The notes beneath the pieces are model-generated. The model made no database searches. It was not told the origin of the DNA and worked only from the letters and a program-made list of their open reading frames with translations. From Saccopteryx bilineata (Eukaryota; Chordata; Mammalia; Chiroptera; Emballonuridae), in NCBI RefSeq assembly GCF_036850765.1, contig NC_089491.1:92722740-92786739 (forward strand): DNA of 64,000 nucleotides, read 5' to 3'. Both the position numbers and the translations under genes were made by a program. Each line of letters starts with the position of its first letter. The first letter of the stretch is position 1. Shown piece after piece: positions 1 through 11,160 of this stretch.

Positions 1-157
1 TATGAGACAATTAAACAAGAACATGCACAGAAAAGATACCTAAAGTATGTGCCAGTCGCATAAAAGGTAACTTCTAGTTTCTTTTCCTTCTATACTCATC
101 AGAATGCTGAAGGTACAGAATGTGATAGAAGGTGTATAAATCAAGAAATAAAATATA
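1..157. other. AT-rich DNA, nothing recognised
   Basis: No frame, repeat or RNA signature is visible before the first SINE. Confidence 0.5.
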
Positions 158-271
158 GGCCCTGGCTGGTTGACTCAGCAGTAGAGCGCTGGCCTGACAT
201 CAGATTCAACTCTGGTCAGGCAACACAAGAGAAGCGATCATATGATTCTCCAATACCCCCTCCTCCCACTT

Positions 272-306
<35 letters not shown>

Positions 307-528
307 ACCTCTACCTCACCCGCCCTCCCTTCCTGCATCCATGGCTCAAATGGTTGGAGCAATTTGGCACTGGCACTGACTATGGCTCCATGGCCTTACC
401 TCTGGTGCTGAAATTACTTGGTCCAAGCAACAGAGCCACGCCTCAGTTGGCATAGAATTGCCCCTTAGTGGGCTTGCCCTGTGGATCCTGGTCAGGGCAC
501 ATGTGGAGTCTGTCTTCCCGCCTCTCAC

Positions 529-568
<40 letters not shown>

Positions 569-578
569 GTAAGTAAAA
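158..578 (+). mobile_element. Long tRNA-derived SINE (old copy) with AAAT tail
   Basis: The head GGCCCTGGCTGGTTGACTCAG matches the 5' end of the better preserved SINEs in this window, and a decayed B box (ATTCAACTCTGGTCAGG) follows. The middle carries a long pyrimidine (CT) run and a copy of the TTGGAGCAA block. It ends in an (AAAT)n tail at about 531-567. Many substitutions and an internal CT expansion make it an old copy. Confidence 0.8.
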
Positions 579-754
579 TGCAAATAATTGAGTTAGTTTG
601 ATGGAGCATTTCTATGGTTCTGGTAAGAAAAACATACCTGTGTATTTATGAGCTACAAAATGTAAAATGTGTAATTTGGTTATTCTATATTATAAGTCAG
701 TTGCTTTTATATGTATTTGAACTTAAAATTAAAATTACACTATGTAAAGATGAC

Positions 755-868
755 TTGGCGTGGTGAACATACAAAATAATGTACAGGTGATAAATTATAG
801 AATGATAATCCTGAAACTTATAGAATTCTATTAACCAATGTCACCCCAATAATTTAATTAAAAATAGA
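755..868 (+). mobile_element. L1 3' end fragment
   Basis: The segment ends with ATTAACCAATGTCACCCCAAT and an A-rich tail. This corresponds to the 3' terminus of the younger L1 at 47.7 kb (GATGTCACCCCATTAAAAA). Only about 110 bp of 3' UTR remain, consistent with heavy 5' truncation. Confidence 0.65.
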
Positions 869-869
869 T

Positions 870-1178
870 GCCCTGTCCAACTGGCTCAGTGAATAGAACA
901 TCAGCCCAGCATATGAATATCTGAGTTTGATCTCTGGTCAGGGCACACAAGGGATGCAACCATCTGCTTCTCTTACCCTCCCTCTCCTCCTTCTCTACCT
1001 TTTTTCCCTCTTGCAGCCAGTGGTTGATTGGTTTAGCCACATCCCAGGTGCTAAAAATAGCTCGGTTGATTCCAGCATCTCCCCAGATAGGGGTTGTCTG
1101 GATGGACACCTGTCAGCACCTACACAAGAGTCTGTCTCATAGTCTCTCCTTCTCTCACTTGAAAAAAAGAAAGAAAAT
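870..1178 (+). mobile_element. Long tRNA-derived SINE (old copy)
   Basis: It begins GCCCTGTCCAACTGGCTCAGTG, keeps a B-box-like GAGTTTGATCTCTGGTCAGG, and ends in CTCTCACTTGAAAAAAAG. It sits directly after the A-rich tail of the L1 fragment at 755-868. It is diverged and its central block is shortened. Confidence 0.8.
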
Positions 1179-1385
1179 ATATAGGAAATTAAAAAACTTA
1201 TAAAATTATTAAAAGTATTTTAAAAAGTTTAAAGCACCATGACAATCGAAAGAGTGAGACAATGGGAAAAATTGTTTTATATTTTTTAAGTACAATTAGA
1301 AATATGTTTCTTGGATTTTAAAATTAGAGGCTCATATTTTGATGTTAGACTAAGCCCTGCAAATTATATAGCCAGCCCTAAATTT

Positions 1386-1719
1386 TTTTTCTTTTTTATG
1401 TGACAGAGACACAGAGAGAGAGAGAGACAGAGAGAGGAACAGACAGATACAGACAGACAGGAAGGGAGAGAGATGAGAGGCATCAATTCTTTGTTGCAGC
1501 ACCTTAGTTGTTCACTGATTGCTTTCTCATATGTGCCTTGACCAGGGAGCTACAGCAGAGTGAGTGACCCCTTGCTCAAGCCAGTGACCTTGAGCTTCAA
1601 ATGAACAACCCTGCGCTGAAGCCGATGAGTCTGCATTAAAGCTGGCAACCTTGGTGTTTCAAACCTGGATCCTCCACGCCCCAGTTGACGCTCTATCCAC
1701 TGCACCACCAACTGGTCAA
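1386..1719 (-). mobile_element. Type-B tRNA-derived SINE with target duplication
   Basis: Read on the minus strand it has the head ACCAGTTGGTGGTGCAGTGG, then a GGTTGCCAGC and TCAAGGTCACTGGC block, then a CT-rich 3' end. Direct repeats GCCAGCCCTAAATTT (1371-1385) and GCCAGCCCTGAAATTT (1720-1735) flank it as the target duplication. Related plus-strand copies lie at 36484 and 55536. Confidence 0.9.
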
Positions 1720-1735
1720 GCCAGCCCTGAAATTT

Positions 1736-2779
1736 ATTTGAGACTAATGCTGAGATCATTTTGTTTGGCCAAGTGGCCTATAAAGAGCTTAAACTGACAG
1801 TAACTTCCTCATGCAAGCACATGCCTTAGATAGCAGCCCTCAAAGTCACAAACAATGCAAGTTTTTGATATGACTTTCCCTAGGACCTTTGTCACCTGTC
1901 CATGGCCTCCCCTAGTTCACCGCTTTAATAAGACTCCCACAGAGCTTACCAAAACCTTGCCCATTTTTGTTTGAATTGACCAGTCTTGTCCTGCTCTGCT
2001 TCTACCCTGCCTTGACCTCGCCATGTGGCATGTTGTGTACTTTCTTTAGGACCTGTGAGTATCAAACTGTATATCGGGTTCCCTTGTAGAGTTTTGCTGA
2101 ACCATAGTTCACAATCTGACATCCTGTGCTCCACTTAACACATATTAACAGTCCTAAAAACTTGTGCTATAATTTTTAACCCCACTTTGTTTATTTATTC
2201 ATTCCATTTCCAAATAAAAGCATTCCATTCTTCTAATATTTTCATCCTAATGCTGGTTTTCTAAAGGATAATTTTAAATTTTTATGGATTTTTCTAGATA
2301 CGTTTAATTATAGTTTTTTTTCTGACTTTTCTTCATGATCCCTGTTCTACTGTCACTCAAATATATGTTATTTACATGATTCTGCCCTTAGGTTTTCTCT
2401 TATTTTTTTCAATAATTTCACAAATTTATTTCCCATACCCATGACCTCAATTAAAACTTGTTCCTTCAACTATCCTAAATATTCTCACAGCCCAACTTTA
2501 TCCTTAGTATATCATTCACATACATCCTAATAATTATCGGGCATTTATTTCTGTGCTTCACAGTCCTTTCAAACCTAACATACATTTAATATCACACTTT
2601 TTTCACATATTACCTATTTATTGATCCCATTGTTTCCTAATAACAAGTTAAAATCACGAGTCTTTGCTGATAGCAGAGACTCTTTTTCAAGTATTTCTTT
2701 AATACCCTCCTACTCCCTCCTATTGGATTTCTCTCTACTTTTGTTTTATCTTCATTAATATTCCATAATGCCATCAGGG
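1736..2779. other. AT-rich DNA, no gene seen
   Basis: The first 400 bp are more GC-balanced and could be an ancient LTR or DNA-transposon relic split by the SINE at 1386, but I cannot name a family. The rest is AT-rich with many stops in all frames. Confidence 0.4.
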
Positions 2780-2990
2780 TTATTGTTCTAATAAAAATTC
2801 AAAACTTTAACTCCTTAGCATTAACAGCTCTAAATGGTCCACAGAATAAAATTCAAATTGATTCGAACATCAGAGATGGCTTGTCATTATCTTGGCTTTC
2901 CCTACACATTAAAATTCTTCTATAGTTTCTCTTTCCTAAATTCTCCTGTGTGGTCACAACAACAAACTAAAGAACACTGGGTTCCAGCAA
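2780..2990 (-). mobile_element. Probable LINE2 (L2) fragment
   Basis: Blocks such as ACTCCTTAGCATTAACAGC, GTCCACAGAATAAAATTC and GGCTTGTCATTATCTTGGC resemble the antisense 3' part of mammalian L2 as I remember it. The match is weak and by eye only. Confidence 0.45.
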
Positions 2991-3119
2991 TGAAAATTTG
3001 AATTAGCTACGGTTTCTTATGCTTTCTTGTTTCAATTTTTCCTCCACCTTTGCCTTTTATTTCTTGGCATTATTCATGTTTCTTTTAGACATTGGTTATA
3101 TAATATGAGCAAAAGCGAT

Positions 3120-3225
3120 ATATAATAATAGTTAAGAGAACAGGTGCTAAATTAAGATTACAGGGTCATCCTGCTTTTGGTAGGTACTGTATAAAACACT
3201 AGGTAAGTCACCTAAATTCTCCGCA
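3120..3225 (+). mobile_element. Possible MIR fragment
   Basis: AACACTAGGTAAGTCACCTAAATTCTC resembles the MIR core (tRNA-derived ancient SINE), with a loosely matching upstream part. It is short and diverged, so this is tentative. Confidence 0.3.
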
Positions 3226-5700
3226 GCACAGTGGGGAGGAAAGAGCCGACAGCAAGCCTGTGACTCTGTCATCCATTTGGAGCTGCCTAAGGGAGAGCCT
3301 GAGCTCCATAGATCACTTTAGAAACCTTTCTCCTTAGAAATACACCAATGCTATTTACTATATGAGGAGTCTCTGGGGAAATGTAATAGCATGTTCCTAG
3401 CCTATCAAGTACATTTTGACAGTTTATGGATTTAAATGTCATAACTGACTGAAGAATAAAAATTATTCATGAAGAACATTTCCATGTGACAAACAATATA
3501 TAACAAAGTAAACTAGAAACCGATAAAACAAAACAAAAACTTGCATTGAGAAAAATACTTACAAGCACTGTAAATTTATTTTTTCACAGTTATACGTAAA
3601 CCAAAAAAATCCTGGTGCAGGAAAAAAGGGCATTTAGGAAACTGCATCTTTAGATTTAGCATCTACAGAAAGGAATGCTTCACATGTCTATTTCTTGCCT
3701 TTATTCTTGGAATCATTAGTAAAGTAAGTTTGTTTCAGGACACAGTATAAGACTATATAAATGCATTGACAATCCAATATTGGTGTGAACAAGACTTGGT
3801 GATGATGTTATTATTTTTTTTTAAGTCTCATCAGTCACAATTGATAATACATCCTCCCCAAAAAGGGGAAGATTAGGAAAAAAAGAAAAATTTGTTGCAA
3901 AGATATTTTACCTGTGGAGTCTGAAGGAAATCAATTCAGTCCTTGGAGAATTGACTAAATAAATAAACAGAAAACACAAAGAGACTGAAGGTTAGCAGAA
4001 ATATCATTTCCTGGCTATCATTAACATCCTCTAAAGGACAAAACTAAGACTTAGGGAGTTCAAAGTATAGCTATTTTTTTTTCTGATTACTGGATACACT
4101 TTCCATGTTTCCTCGGCTGTATAGAAAACTTTAATATTTAATAGAGCTGAGTAAGTCTCTTAATACCATATTTCTACATTGTTTGTTTATGACTGTTGAA
4201 GTACCTGAAGGTGGCTGCTAGGTAATCAAAGAATCAATATATTATCGAAAAAGTTGGGCCACTTTACAGAGAAATGTGAATAGAGGGCTGATAACTCCCA
4301 GCTAGAATTCTCTGAATAAAAATCAGGTGCCATATCCCTTATTCCGGAGTCTTCTGAATGAAAGATGATACTTGGGTTGATGACCAATCTCCAAGTAAGT
4401 TCAAACTTCTGTGAGCAGACTCTCTTGGAATGTTAAGAGGACTAACTTGTTGAAAGTAGTAGGAATCTTTTTTTACATATTTGAGTTGCTGGGAGATTTC
4501 AGTTCCTTAGAATTTTAGGAATAAAATGCCCACTTCCTTGCATGTTGTATTCTAACAAACATTTCCAGTGTCTAGACTCACTGATGTTCCTTGACTTCTT
4601 GCTCCTTTTCTCCATGTTCAAAGAAGGCAACCTTTGAAGCCAGGATTGAGTTATCCTCGTCATATCTCTCTGACCTATAGTTCTAGCTTTTCTTCCATTT
4701 TTAAGGACTCATATGATTAGATTGGACTCACCTGGAAAATCCACTAAATCATCCAATTTCAAGGTTAGTTTATTAACAATTTTATTTCATCTGCAACTTA
4801 CTGTATTTTTGCAGATTCCACAGATTAGGATTGGGTTATATTTGGTGGGGAGAATTATTTTGCCTACCACATTAGTAAGGTGTTCAATCATCCTCCTTTA
4901 GGGAGGAAAGTTCTTCTCTTGAAAATTCTGTCCTCCCATGCAAAGTGCCCTCCTATGTCCTCCTTTTTGATATTGGAAAATTAATCTATAAATGTCCATA
5001 ATCAATCAATGCAGAATTGATCTATTGCATGTGATGTGACGTATTTGTATCTAAATGAGTACTTTTTTTCTTACAATTATTAAAAATTAATAGTCATGTA
5101 AGCATAATTACAATATAAAATATTACAAATATTTTATTGTGCATTTATCATATTATAGTATATTATTGTTGCAATGAATAAAATGTTTCTTTTATTTACA
5201 ATACTGCTTTCTACAATTTATTTTTGTCCTTTTCATTCTAAAAAAAGTTGGTCACCTAAACATTAGCTATTACGGTAGAGCTAAAAATCTTTTAACATAT
5301 TAGAGGAAGGATTGGAGTAACTGATCTGTGTTCTAAAGGAGCCATGGAAAATTTCTTTAGTGAACTGAGTAGTGGATCCATTTCTTATTCAAAAGCCCAA
5401 GTTATTTTTAGTGTCTGACACGGTATGTCTGTATGAGTAAGACAGAACCAATATCAACATTTTCCAAATAAATAGATAAGTGAAGAGCTCTAAAATATAA
5501 TAGTATTTTCACTTGCAACATGTATTATTTTTCCTATGTTAGAATTTTATAAAGTTTATTGCTTTATTAATGTGTATCAATCCCAAGAGAATTAAATAGC
5601 AAAGAACCTGTATGTTATTTTATGTAGACTTGTCACTTTTTTAGAAAGTGAGTAGTAAAAGGTGGTATCTTCTAAGTAAATTGTTAAGCTGCAAATGATT
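3226..5700. other. AT-rich DNA without gene; possible ancient repeat at 4700-4880
   Basis: No coding frame has a plausible domain. Around 4700-4880 the series TGATTAGATTGGACTCACCTGG then CAGATTAGGATTGGGTTAT looks like part of an ancient mammalian interspersed repeat that I cannot name. The remainder shows no recognisable structure. Confidence 0.4.
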
Positions 5701-5717
5701 AAGATGTAATGAATGAG

Positions 5718-5841
5718 GCCTGACCTGTGGTGGCACAGTGGATAAAGCGTCAACCTGGAAACACTGAGGTTGCCGGTTCAAAACCCTGGGCTTGCCTGGT
5801 CAAGGCACATACGGGAGTTGATGCTTCCTGCTCCTCCCCCC

Positions 5842-5874
<33 letters not shown>

Positions 5875-5913
5875 CCCCCTCTCTATAATGAATAAATAAA
5901 ATCTTTAAAAAAA
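5718..5913 (+). mobile_element. Short type-C tRNA-derived SINE with 17-bp target duplication
   Basis: The head CCTGACCTGTGGTGGCACAGTGG and B-box-like GCCGGTTCAAAACCC are followed by GCCTGGTCAAGGCACATACGG, a CT run and an A tail. Perfect 17-bp direct repeats AAGATGTAATGAATGAG at 5701-5717 and 5914-5930 bound it. The intact duplication and head suggest a relatively recent insertion. Confidence 0.95.
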
Positions 5914-6114
5914 AAGATGTAATGAATGAGTACACCAAAGATATTCTAGGTAGCAATTTTTATATTTTTCATATTCTTTGTCCTCTGGTTACTATATATT
6001 TATTCAGAAAAATAAAGGGATACAATTTACTGAACCCTGTTTTATATACACCAAAGAAAAATTGACATTTCACATCAATTATTTTTTTATTATTTTTTTA
6101 CTCTAATTTATATG

Positions 6115-6265
6115 AGATGAATTATTTTCTCCATTTACAGGTGAAGAAACAGAAACTCACTATGGCTAAATGATTTGGTCTAGAACATTTAGATTCTAAA
6201 CAAATCCAATTAGTTTGAGACCCCAGGTCTAATTATAAAGTCTGTGCTCACTCTATTTTATTATG
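6115..6265 (-). mobile_element. MIR element
   Basis: CCATTTACAGGTGAAGAAAC followed by a decayed series ending in GACCCCAGGTCTAATTATAAAG and TCTGTGCTCACT follows the order of the reverse complement of MIR. An old, widespread mammalian SINE fits. Confidence 0.7.
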
Positions 6266-6529
6266 GGATTTCCATTATCTCTAAAGAATATCTGTTATTG
6301 AAATATTTCTTTATATCAAATAAGGCATGTGCTCATGTTTACTTTTTAGAATGATAAATAAACCTAGAGTGATTATTTCAGTTGACGGTATTTGATGCAA
6401 TAAAGAAGGGGTAATTTGGTGATCCATCTATCATCCATACCTTACTTCCTCACTGTCATTTTTTGTAAAAGTTTTGAAAATAGCCTCAGTATAAAAAATG
6501 TATCCAAAAATATATACATAAATGTGTTC

Positions 6530-6650
6530 ATTCCAAATATATATATATTTATATATGTAATATATAAATATGCACATATGGGTATGTATATATAAATATG
6601 TATGTGTGTACATATATATTTATATATGTATGTATGAGTATATGTGTGTG
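6530..6650. repeat. TA/TG-rich low-complexity tract
   Basis: Alternating purine-pyrimidine DNA (TATATATTTATATATGTA units with TG and CA interruptions). The open frame through it is composition, not a gene. Confidence 0.8.
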
Positions 6651-7034
6651 TTATACACTTTATTTACTGAAAACTATAAGATCTTCCACACATATGTACA
6701 AGGTTCCAGGAAGTAAGAACGCTTGACTTGAGAATTAAAACCACACCAAGAAAACAGTCCTTACGCAAACGCTATGTTTCATGTAGAGGTTAGCCTAAGA
6801 GGGAACTAACACCAATCCTTTATAATTCAAAAAATTATTAAAAACTTTAAGTATCAAGCACTAATTATGCAGTTTTGTATATTGAGAGCTTAGTTTTATA
6901 AATGGTGGACACTGGGTTCCATCTTGCATGGCAGGAATGTTGACATCATTCTAAAGCTTTGTTATCTCTCAGCAGGCTCTTTTAACCCATCCCAACTAGG
7001 TTTTTCTAGCTATTACAAAAAAAAAAAAAAAAGT

Positions 7035-7383
7035 TGCCCCCTGGGGGCTTGATATTTGTTTGTCTGAGTGATATTTGTTTGTCTGAGTTCTTTATGTATT
7101 TTGGATATTCTACCTTCTCAGAGCTGTTGTTTGCATATATATTCTCCCTTCTGTTGGTTGGGTGTCTTTTTGTTTTGTTGTTGGTGTTTTTATTGTTCTT
7201 GTTTTTGTTTATGGGTTTTGGGGGTTTTTTGCTTTACAGGTGATTTTTATTTGATACAGCCTTATTCATTTATTTTTGCCTTTACTTTTTTTGCCTTTGG
7301 GGTCTAATTCATATAATTTCTAAGACCAAGGTCCAATAGTTTGTACATATTTAATGCTATGTAATTTTTGTTATGTATATCTT
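7035..7383 (-). mobile_element. Antisense L1 ORF2 3' part (left piece)
   Basis: TTTATGTATTTTGGATATTC, CAGAGCTGTTGTTTGC and TTTTGCCTTTACTTTTTTTGCC match, in antisense, the L1 ORF2 C-terminal region seen at 63480-63660. The same element resumes after the SINE at 7384-7770. It contains a 19-bp tandem duplication at 7051-7088. Confidence 0.8.
7051..7088. repeat. 19-bp perfect tandem duplication
   Basis: GATATTTGTTTGTCTGAGT occurs twice in a row (7051-7069 and 7070-7088) inside the antisense L1. The other L1 copies here have this stretch only once, so the duplication arose after insertion. Confidence 0.95.
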
Positions 7384-7770
7384 TTTTTTTTTTTTTTTAT
7401 TCTGAAGCTGGAAACAGGGAGAGACAGTCAGACAGACTCTCGCATGCGCCCGACCGGGATCCACCCGGCACGCCCACCAGGGCAACGCTCTGCCCACCAG
7501 GGGGTGATGCTCTGCCCCTCCGGGGGGTCGCTTTGCTGCGACCAGAGCCACTCTAGCGCCTGGGGCAGAGGCCAAGGAGCCATCCCCAGCACCCGGACCA
7601 TCTTTGCTCCAATGGAGCCTTGGCTGCAGGAGGGGAAGAGAGAGACAGAGAGGAAGGAGGGGGGTGGAGAAGCAAATGCGCGCTTCTCCTATGTGCCCTG
7701 GCTGGGAATCGAACCTGGGTCCCCCACACGCCAGGCCGACGCTCTACCTCTGAGCCAACCGGCCAGGACC
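7384..7770 (-). mobile_element. Long tRNA-derived SINE with 15-bp target duplication
   Basis: The plus strand begins with a T run and TCTGAAGCTGGAAACAGGG, and ends GAGCCAACCGGCCAGGACC, which is the antisense head. Target duplication TGTTATGTATATCTT occurs at 7369-7383 and 7771-7785. It sits inside the antisense L1. The 161-codon open frame across it (7354-7839) is a SINE by-product. Confidence 0.95.
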
Positions 7771-7783
7771 TGTTATGTATATC

Positions 7784-7869
7784 TTAAATTTAAGTTTTTG
7801 ATCCATTTTGAATTAATTTTTGTACATGGGAACAAATAGTCTAGTTTCATTCTTGTGCATGTGGCTTTT
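7784..7869 (-). mobile_element. Antisense L1 ORF2 3' part (right piece)
   Basis: Continues the L1 of 7035-7383 with TTTTTGATCCATTTTGAATT and TTTCATTCTTGTGCATGTGG, which appear in the same order at 63757-63828 in L1-C. Confidence 0.8.
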
Positions 7870-8206
7870 CTTTTTTTCTTCCTTCCTTCCTTTTTTTCTA
7901 AGTAAGAGGAGAGGAGATAGTGAGGCAGACTCCTACATGCGCCACCACTGGGATTCACATGGCAACTGATGCTTGAGTACCAAGCTACTTTTAGTACCTG
8001 AGGCTGATGCTTTCCAGTGGAGCTATCCTTAGTGCCTGAGGCCATGCTCAAACCAATAAAGCCATTGGCTATGAGAGGGGGAAAGGGAGAGAAAAGGAAG
8101 GAGGGTAAGCAGACGGTCACTTCTCTTGTGTGCCCTGACTGAGAATCAAACCCAGGATGCCCATATGCCAGGCTGCCACTCTATCCACTAAGCCACCATC
8201 TATGGC
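7870..8206 (-). mobile_element. Long tRNA-derived SINE (old copy)
   Basis: Antisense order is T-rich tail, AGACTCCTACATGCGCC, GTGCCCTGACTGAGAATCAAACCC (B box) and a decayed head. It is more diverged than the SINE at 7384 and lies at the end of the antisense L1 fragment. Confidence 0.85.
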
Positions 8207-8394
8207 ACATAATATCCATTTAATTTAATAATACTTTTTTACTTTAATTTTATCTAAATAATCTAGTGATTATATCTTAAAAGATTATTCAAGTTTTAAT
8301 TGTTTCATTTTGTTTCTAACATATTTCTTTGCTCTGGCATCTGCTACATATTCCTAGACTATTATGGTATTTAATTGTTTAAATTATATTTATT

Positions 8395-8530
8395 TACCTG
8401 TCTTTCTGATCTCTCCTCTTTGAGCCTCTTGAAGTCAGAAAATGAATATTATTAGTGTTTTCAGGTTCACATAATCTTGCATATAATGTCTTCTACTAAG
8501 TTTTGATGAATGAGTGAATGAACACATGAG
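8395..8530 (+). mobile_element. L2 3' end fragment
   Basis: CATATAATGTCTTCTACTAAG followed by TTTTGATGAATGAGTGAATGA follows the order of the L2 3' end, which finishes in tandem GAAT-like units. Assignment is from memory of the family. Confidence 0.55.
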
Positions 8531-8734
8531 TAAGAATCAATTTCTGTCCTATGCCTATGGGATTTATGTAACATTTTTATGCTTAAATTGGACTAGAATT
8601 GTCACATGGCAATTAAAGAATTTTTTGAAGGTCTATAATTTTATATTTACCAAAAATACAGCATCCCAGGAATGCTAAATTGATTTTTTATCTTTTTCTT
8701 CTATAATGTGTATTATTGCTCATCTTTTTTATTT

Positions 8735-8830
8735 TAAATGAAAACCTTTATTTTTATTATAGTTGGCATACAATATTATCATATATTAGTTTCAGGTGTA
8801 TATAAATGCTATTGATATATATATATAATC
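8735..8830 (-). mobile_element. Antisense L1/HAL1 3' tail fragment
   Basis: TTATTATAGTTGGCATACAAT and ATATTAGTTTCAGGTGTATA mirror the antisense 3' tail of the HAL1-like element at 10640-10700. Only about 95 bp remain, followed by a TA run. Confidence 0.6.
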
Positions 8831-9539
8831 ACTATATCTCAAATAAAACAATGTTTGTTTTATTTTTAATACACAAAACTAATTAAGGCTGTTAGCACAT
8901 TAGAGAGTGGTTATGAGGAGATGGAGGGTGAAAGCAGTGGTGATGACATGGGATACGAACACTGACCTAGGATGTGGCCAATATTCTGAGTGCTGGTTAT
9001 ATTCATATGTTTACTTTGTTAAAAAAAATACTTTCTGACAACTTTTCTTTAAATACATTTAAATAAAAATGATAACAAAAGAAAGTCACTTTATATCTTT
9101 AAAATACAAAAAATCAATTAGATTTTTTTTTTTTAGGTTGCAATGCTTCTTAAATACAGAAACAAAATAAATGCTCCTTTGCAGAGAATCACTATTAGTA
9201 AATTAACTAATTAAGAGTAACTTATAATTAAAAATTTTAATATAATATTTTGTTCCTTTAAACTGATGGCTACTGAGCTTATGGCTGATACCTTTCCTAA
9301 GTAATGCAATTTCATGTCACAAATTTCTCACTTATACATTGTACTTTTCAATCTGCAATCAGTATTTCCAAATAATTTTAATTCACACAAACCAGTTTTT
9401 GTTCATAAACTTTACTTCATTTTGACAAAAACACTTATCCTTTGCACCTAAGATCTACCCTCTTAACAGATTTTTAAGTATACAATACATTATGGTTGGC
9501 TATAGGTACAATATTATACAACAGATCTTTCAAATTTAT

Positions 9540-9990
9540 TCATCTTAAGCAATATGATGTAGCCACTATAAAAAAAACTGTATTGAAGTTACTCAGAAAC
9601 TTAAAAATGGAACTACCATATGATACAACAATTCCATTTCTGATTATTTGTCCAAAAATATTGAGATTAGGATCTCAAAGAGATATAAGCACTGCCATAT
9701 TCATTGCAGCACTATTCACAATAGCTAAAATGAGAAAGCAACTTACATGCCTGTGGATAGTTAAATGGATAAAAAAAATGTAGTACATCCATACAATGAA
9801 CAGCCTTAATAAAGAAGGTAATATGCTATGCATGGATAAATGCTGTAGACATTATGCTAAGTGAAATATGTTAGTCATGGAAAGACAAGTAGTGCACAAT
9901 TCCACTTATATTAGATATGTAAAATAGTCTATTTCATTGAATCAAAGAGTAGATTGATGGTGTCCAGAGGCTGGGGGAAGGCAGAAATAA
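9540..9990 (+). mobile_element. Old L1 ORF2 3' fragment
   Basis: Translation of 9496-9783 shows LPYDTTIPFLII and FIAALFTIAK, which are the degenerate end of L1 ORF2. CCAGAGGCTGGGGGAAGG of the 3' UTR follows. Frames are broken and the upstream part is absent, so it is an ancient 5'-truncated copy. Confidence 0.8.
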
Positions 9991-10620
9991 AAAGTTATTA
10001 AGAAACCATGGTTTTCTTTAAATCTTAATAAAGTTTATCTTATTTATAATTAATACAAGAATGAATTTATAATTAATACAATTTGTCCTACTTACTCTTT
10101 TTTTAGAAGCAATCTAATACCATTTTTCAAAGTTTCATTATTTTAGCATGAAAAAATTAAATAAAATTCTAGCTCTAGTCCTATGCTTGTGTTGTTTTAA
10201 TAATAAATACATCAGAGTTACTAATTTTAACATGTTCACTTAGGCATGAAAAAAAGGATAATACAAACTTAGAGACTACAACTTGTAAAATAAATATAAT
10301 TAACAAATAATTATTTGCATAACTGCTAGCATATAATTGAGATTATAATTCTACCTATGAAAACTTCTTTCCAAAACTTGTCATAGTTTTACATATATAT
10401 AGGATAATCACGTCATTTCTTTTCAATAAAAAAAATGATGTAGAAATGAAGAAATGAGTTCACTTTAGAAGTTATAATCAAATAAATTATAGCTCATTAT
10501 AAGAAAAACATTTTTTTCTCTTAAGGTCTAATGTAAATAGTATGAATCATTTTAATAGCAAAAGATATGGCAAAATATACATTAAATATATAAAAATAGG
10601 ATATGTTATAACACTGTGTG
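9991..10620. other. AT-rich DNA, nothing recognised
   Basis: No coding, RNA or repeat signature beyond simple A/T richness. Confidence 0.5.
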
Positions 10621-10777
10621 TTTTTTATTTTAAACCTTATTTTAATTTTTTAATTACAGTTGACATACATTATAATATATTAATTCCAGGTGTATGTTCC
10701 AGTGATTAGACATTACATAACTCAATGTGATCATCCTTATAAATCTCATAGCCATTTGATGTCATACATAGTTGGGT
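10621..10777 (-). mobile_element. HAL1-like element, antisense, 3' tail piece
   Basis: TAATTACAGTTGACATACAT, TTCCAGGTGTATGTTCCAGTG and GATTAGACATTACATAACTC form, in antisense, the 3' end of a half-LINE, ending in an A-rich tail on the minus strand. The remainder continues beyond the SINE at 11161. Confidence 0.7.
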
Positions 10778-11160
10778 GTTTTTATTTTGTTTTGTTTTTT
10801 TTGTATTTTTCTGAAGCTGGAAATGGGGAGAGACAGACAGAATCCCGCATGCGCCCGACCGGGATCCACCTGCACGCCCACCAGGGGGCGACGCTCTGCC
10901 CACCAGGGGGTGATGCTCTGTTGCAACCAGAGCCACTCTAGCGCCTGGGGCAGAAGCCAAGGAGCCATCCCCAGCGCCTGGGCCATCTTTGCTCCAATGG
11001 AGCCTCCGCTGCAAGAGGGGAAGAGAAAGACAGAGAGGAAGGAGAGGGGGAGGGGTGGAGAAGCAGATGGGCGTTTCTCCTGTGTGCCCTGGCCGGGAAT
11101 CGAACCCGGGACTTCTGCACGCCAGGCCGATGCTCTACCACTGAGCCAACTGGCCAGGGC
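10778..11160 (-). mobile_element. Long tRNA-derived SINE, well preserved
   Basis: Antisense copy with TCTGAAGCTGGAAATGGGG, CGCATGCGCCCGACCGGGAT, GCGCCTGGGGCAGAAGCC, the B box in CCGGGAATCGAACCCGGG, and head end GAGCCAACTGGCCAGGGC. It splits the HAL1-like element. GC content and CpG number far above the surroundings indicate a fairly young copy. Confidence 0.95.

Noticed and set aside
7354..7839. 161-codon plus-strand open frame
   Set aside because: It lies almost wholly over the minus-strand SINE at 7384-7770. GC-rich SINE sequence lacks stops by chance, and the same kind of frame appears in every well preserved copy (10772, 14465, 23254, 34689, 39437).
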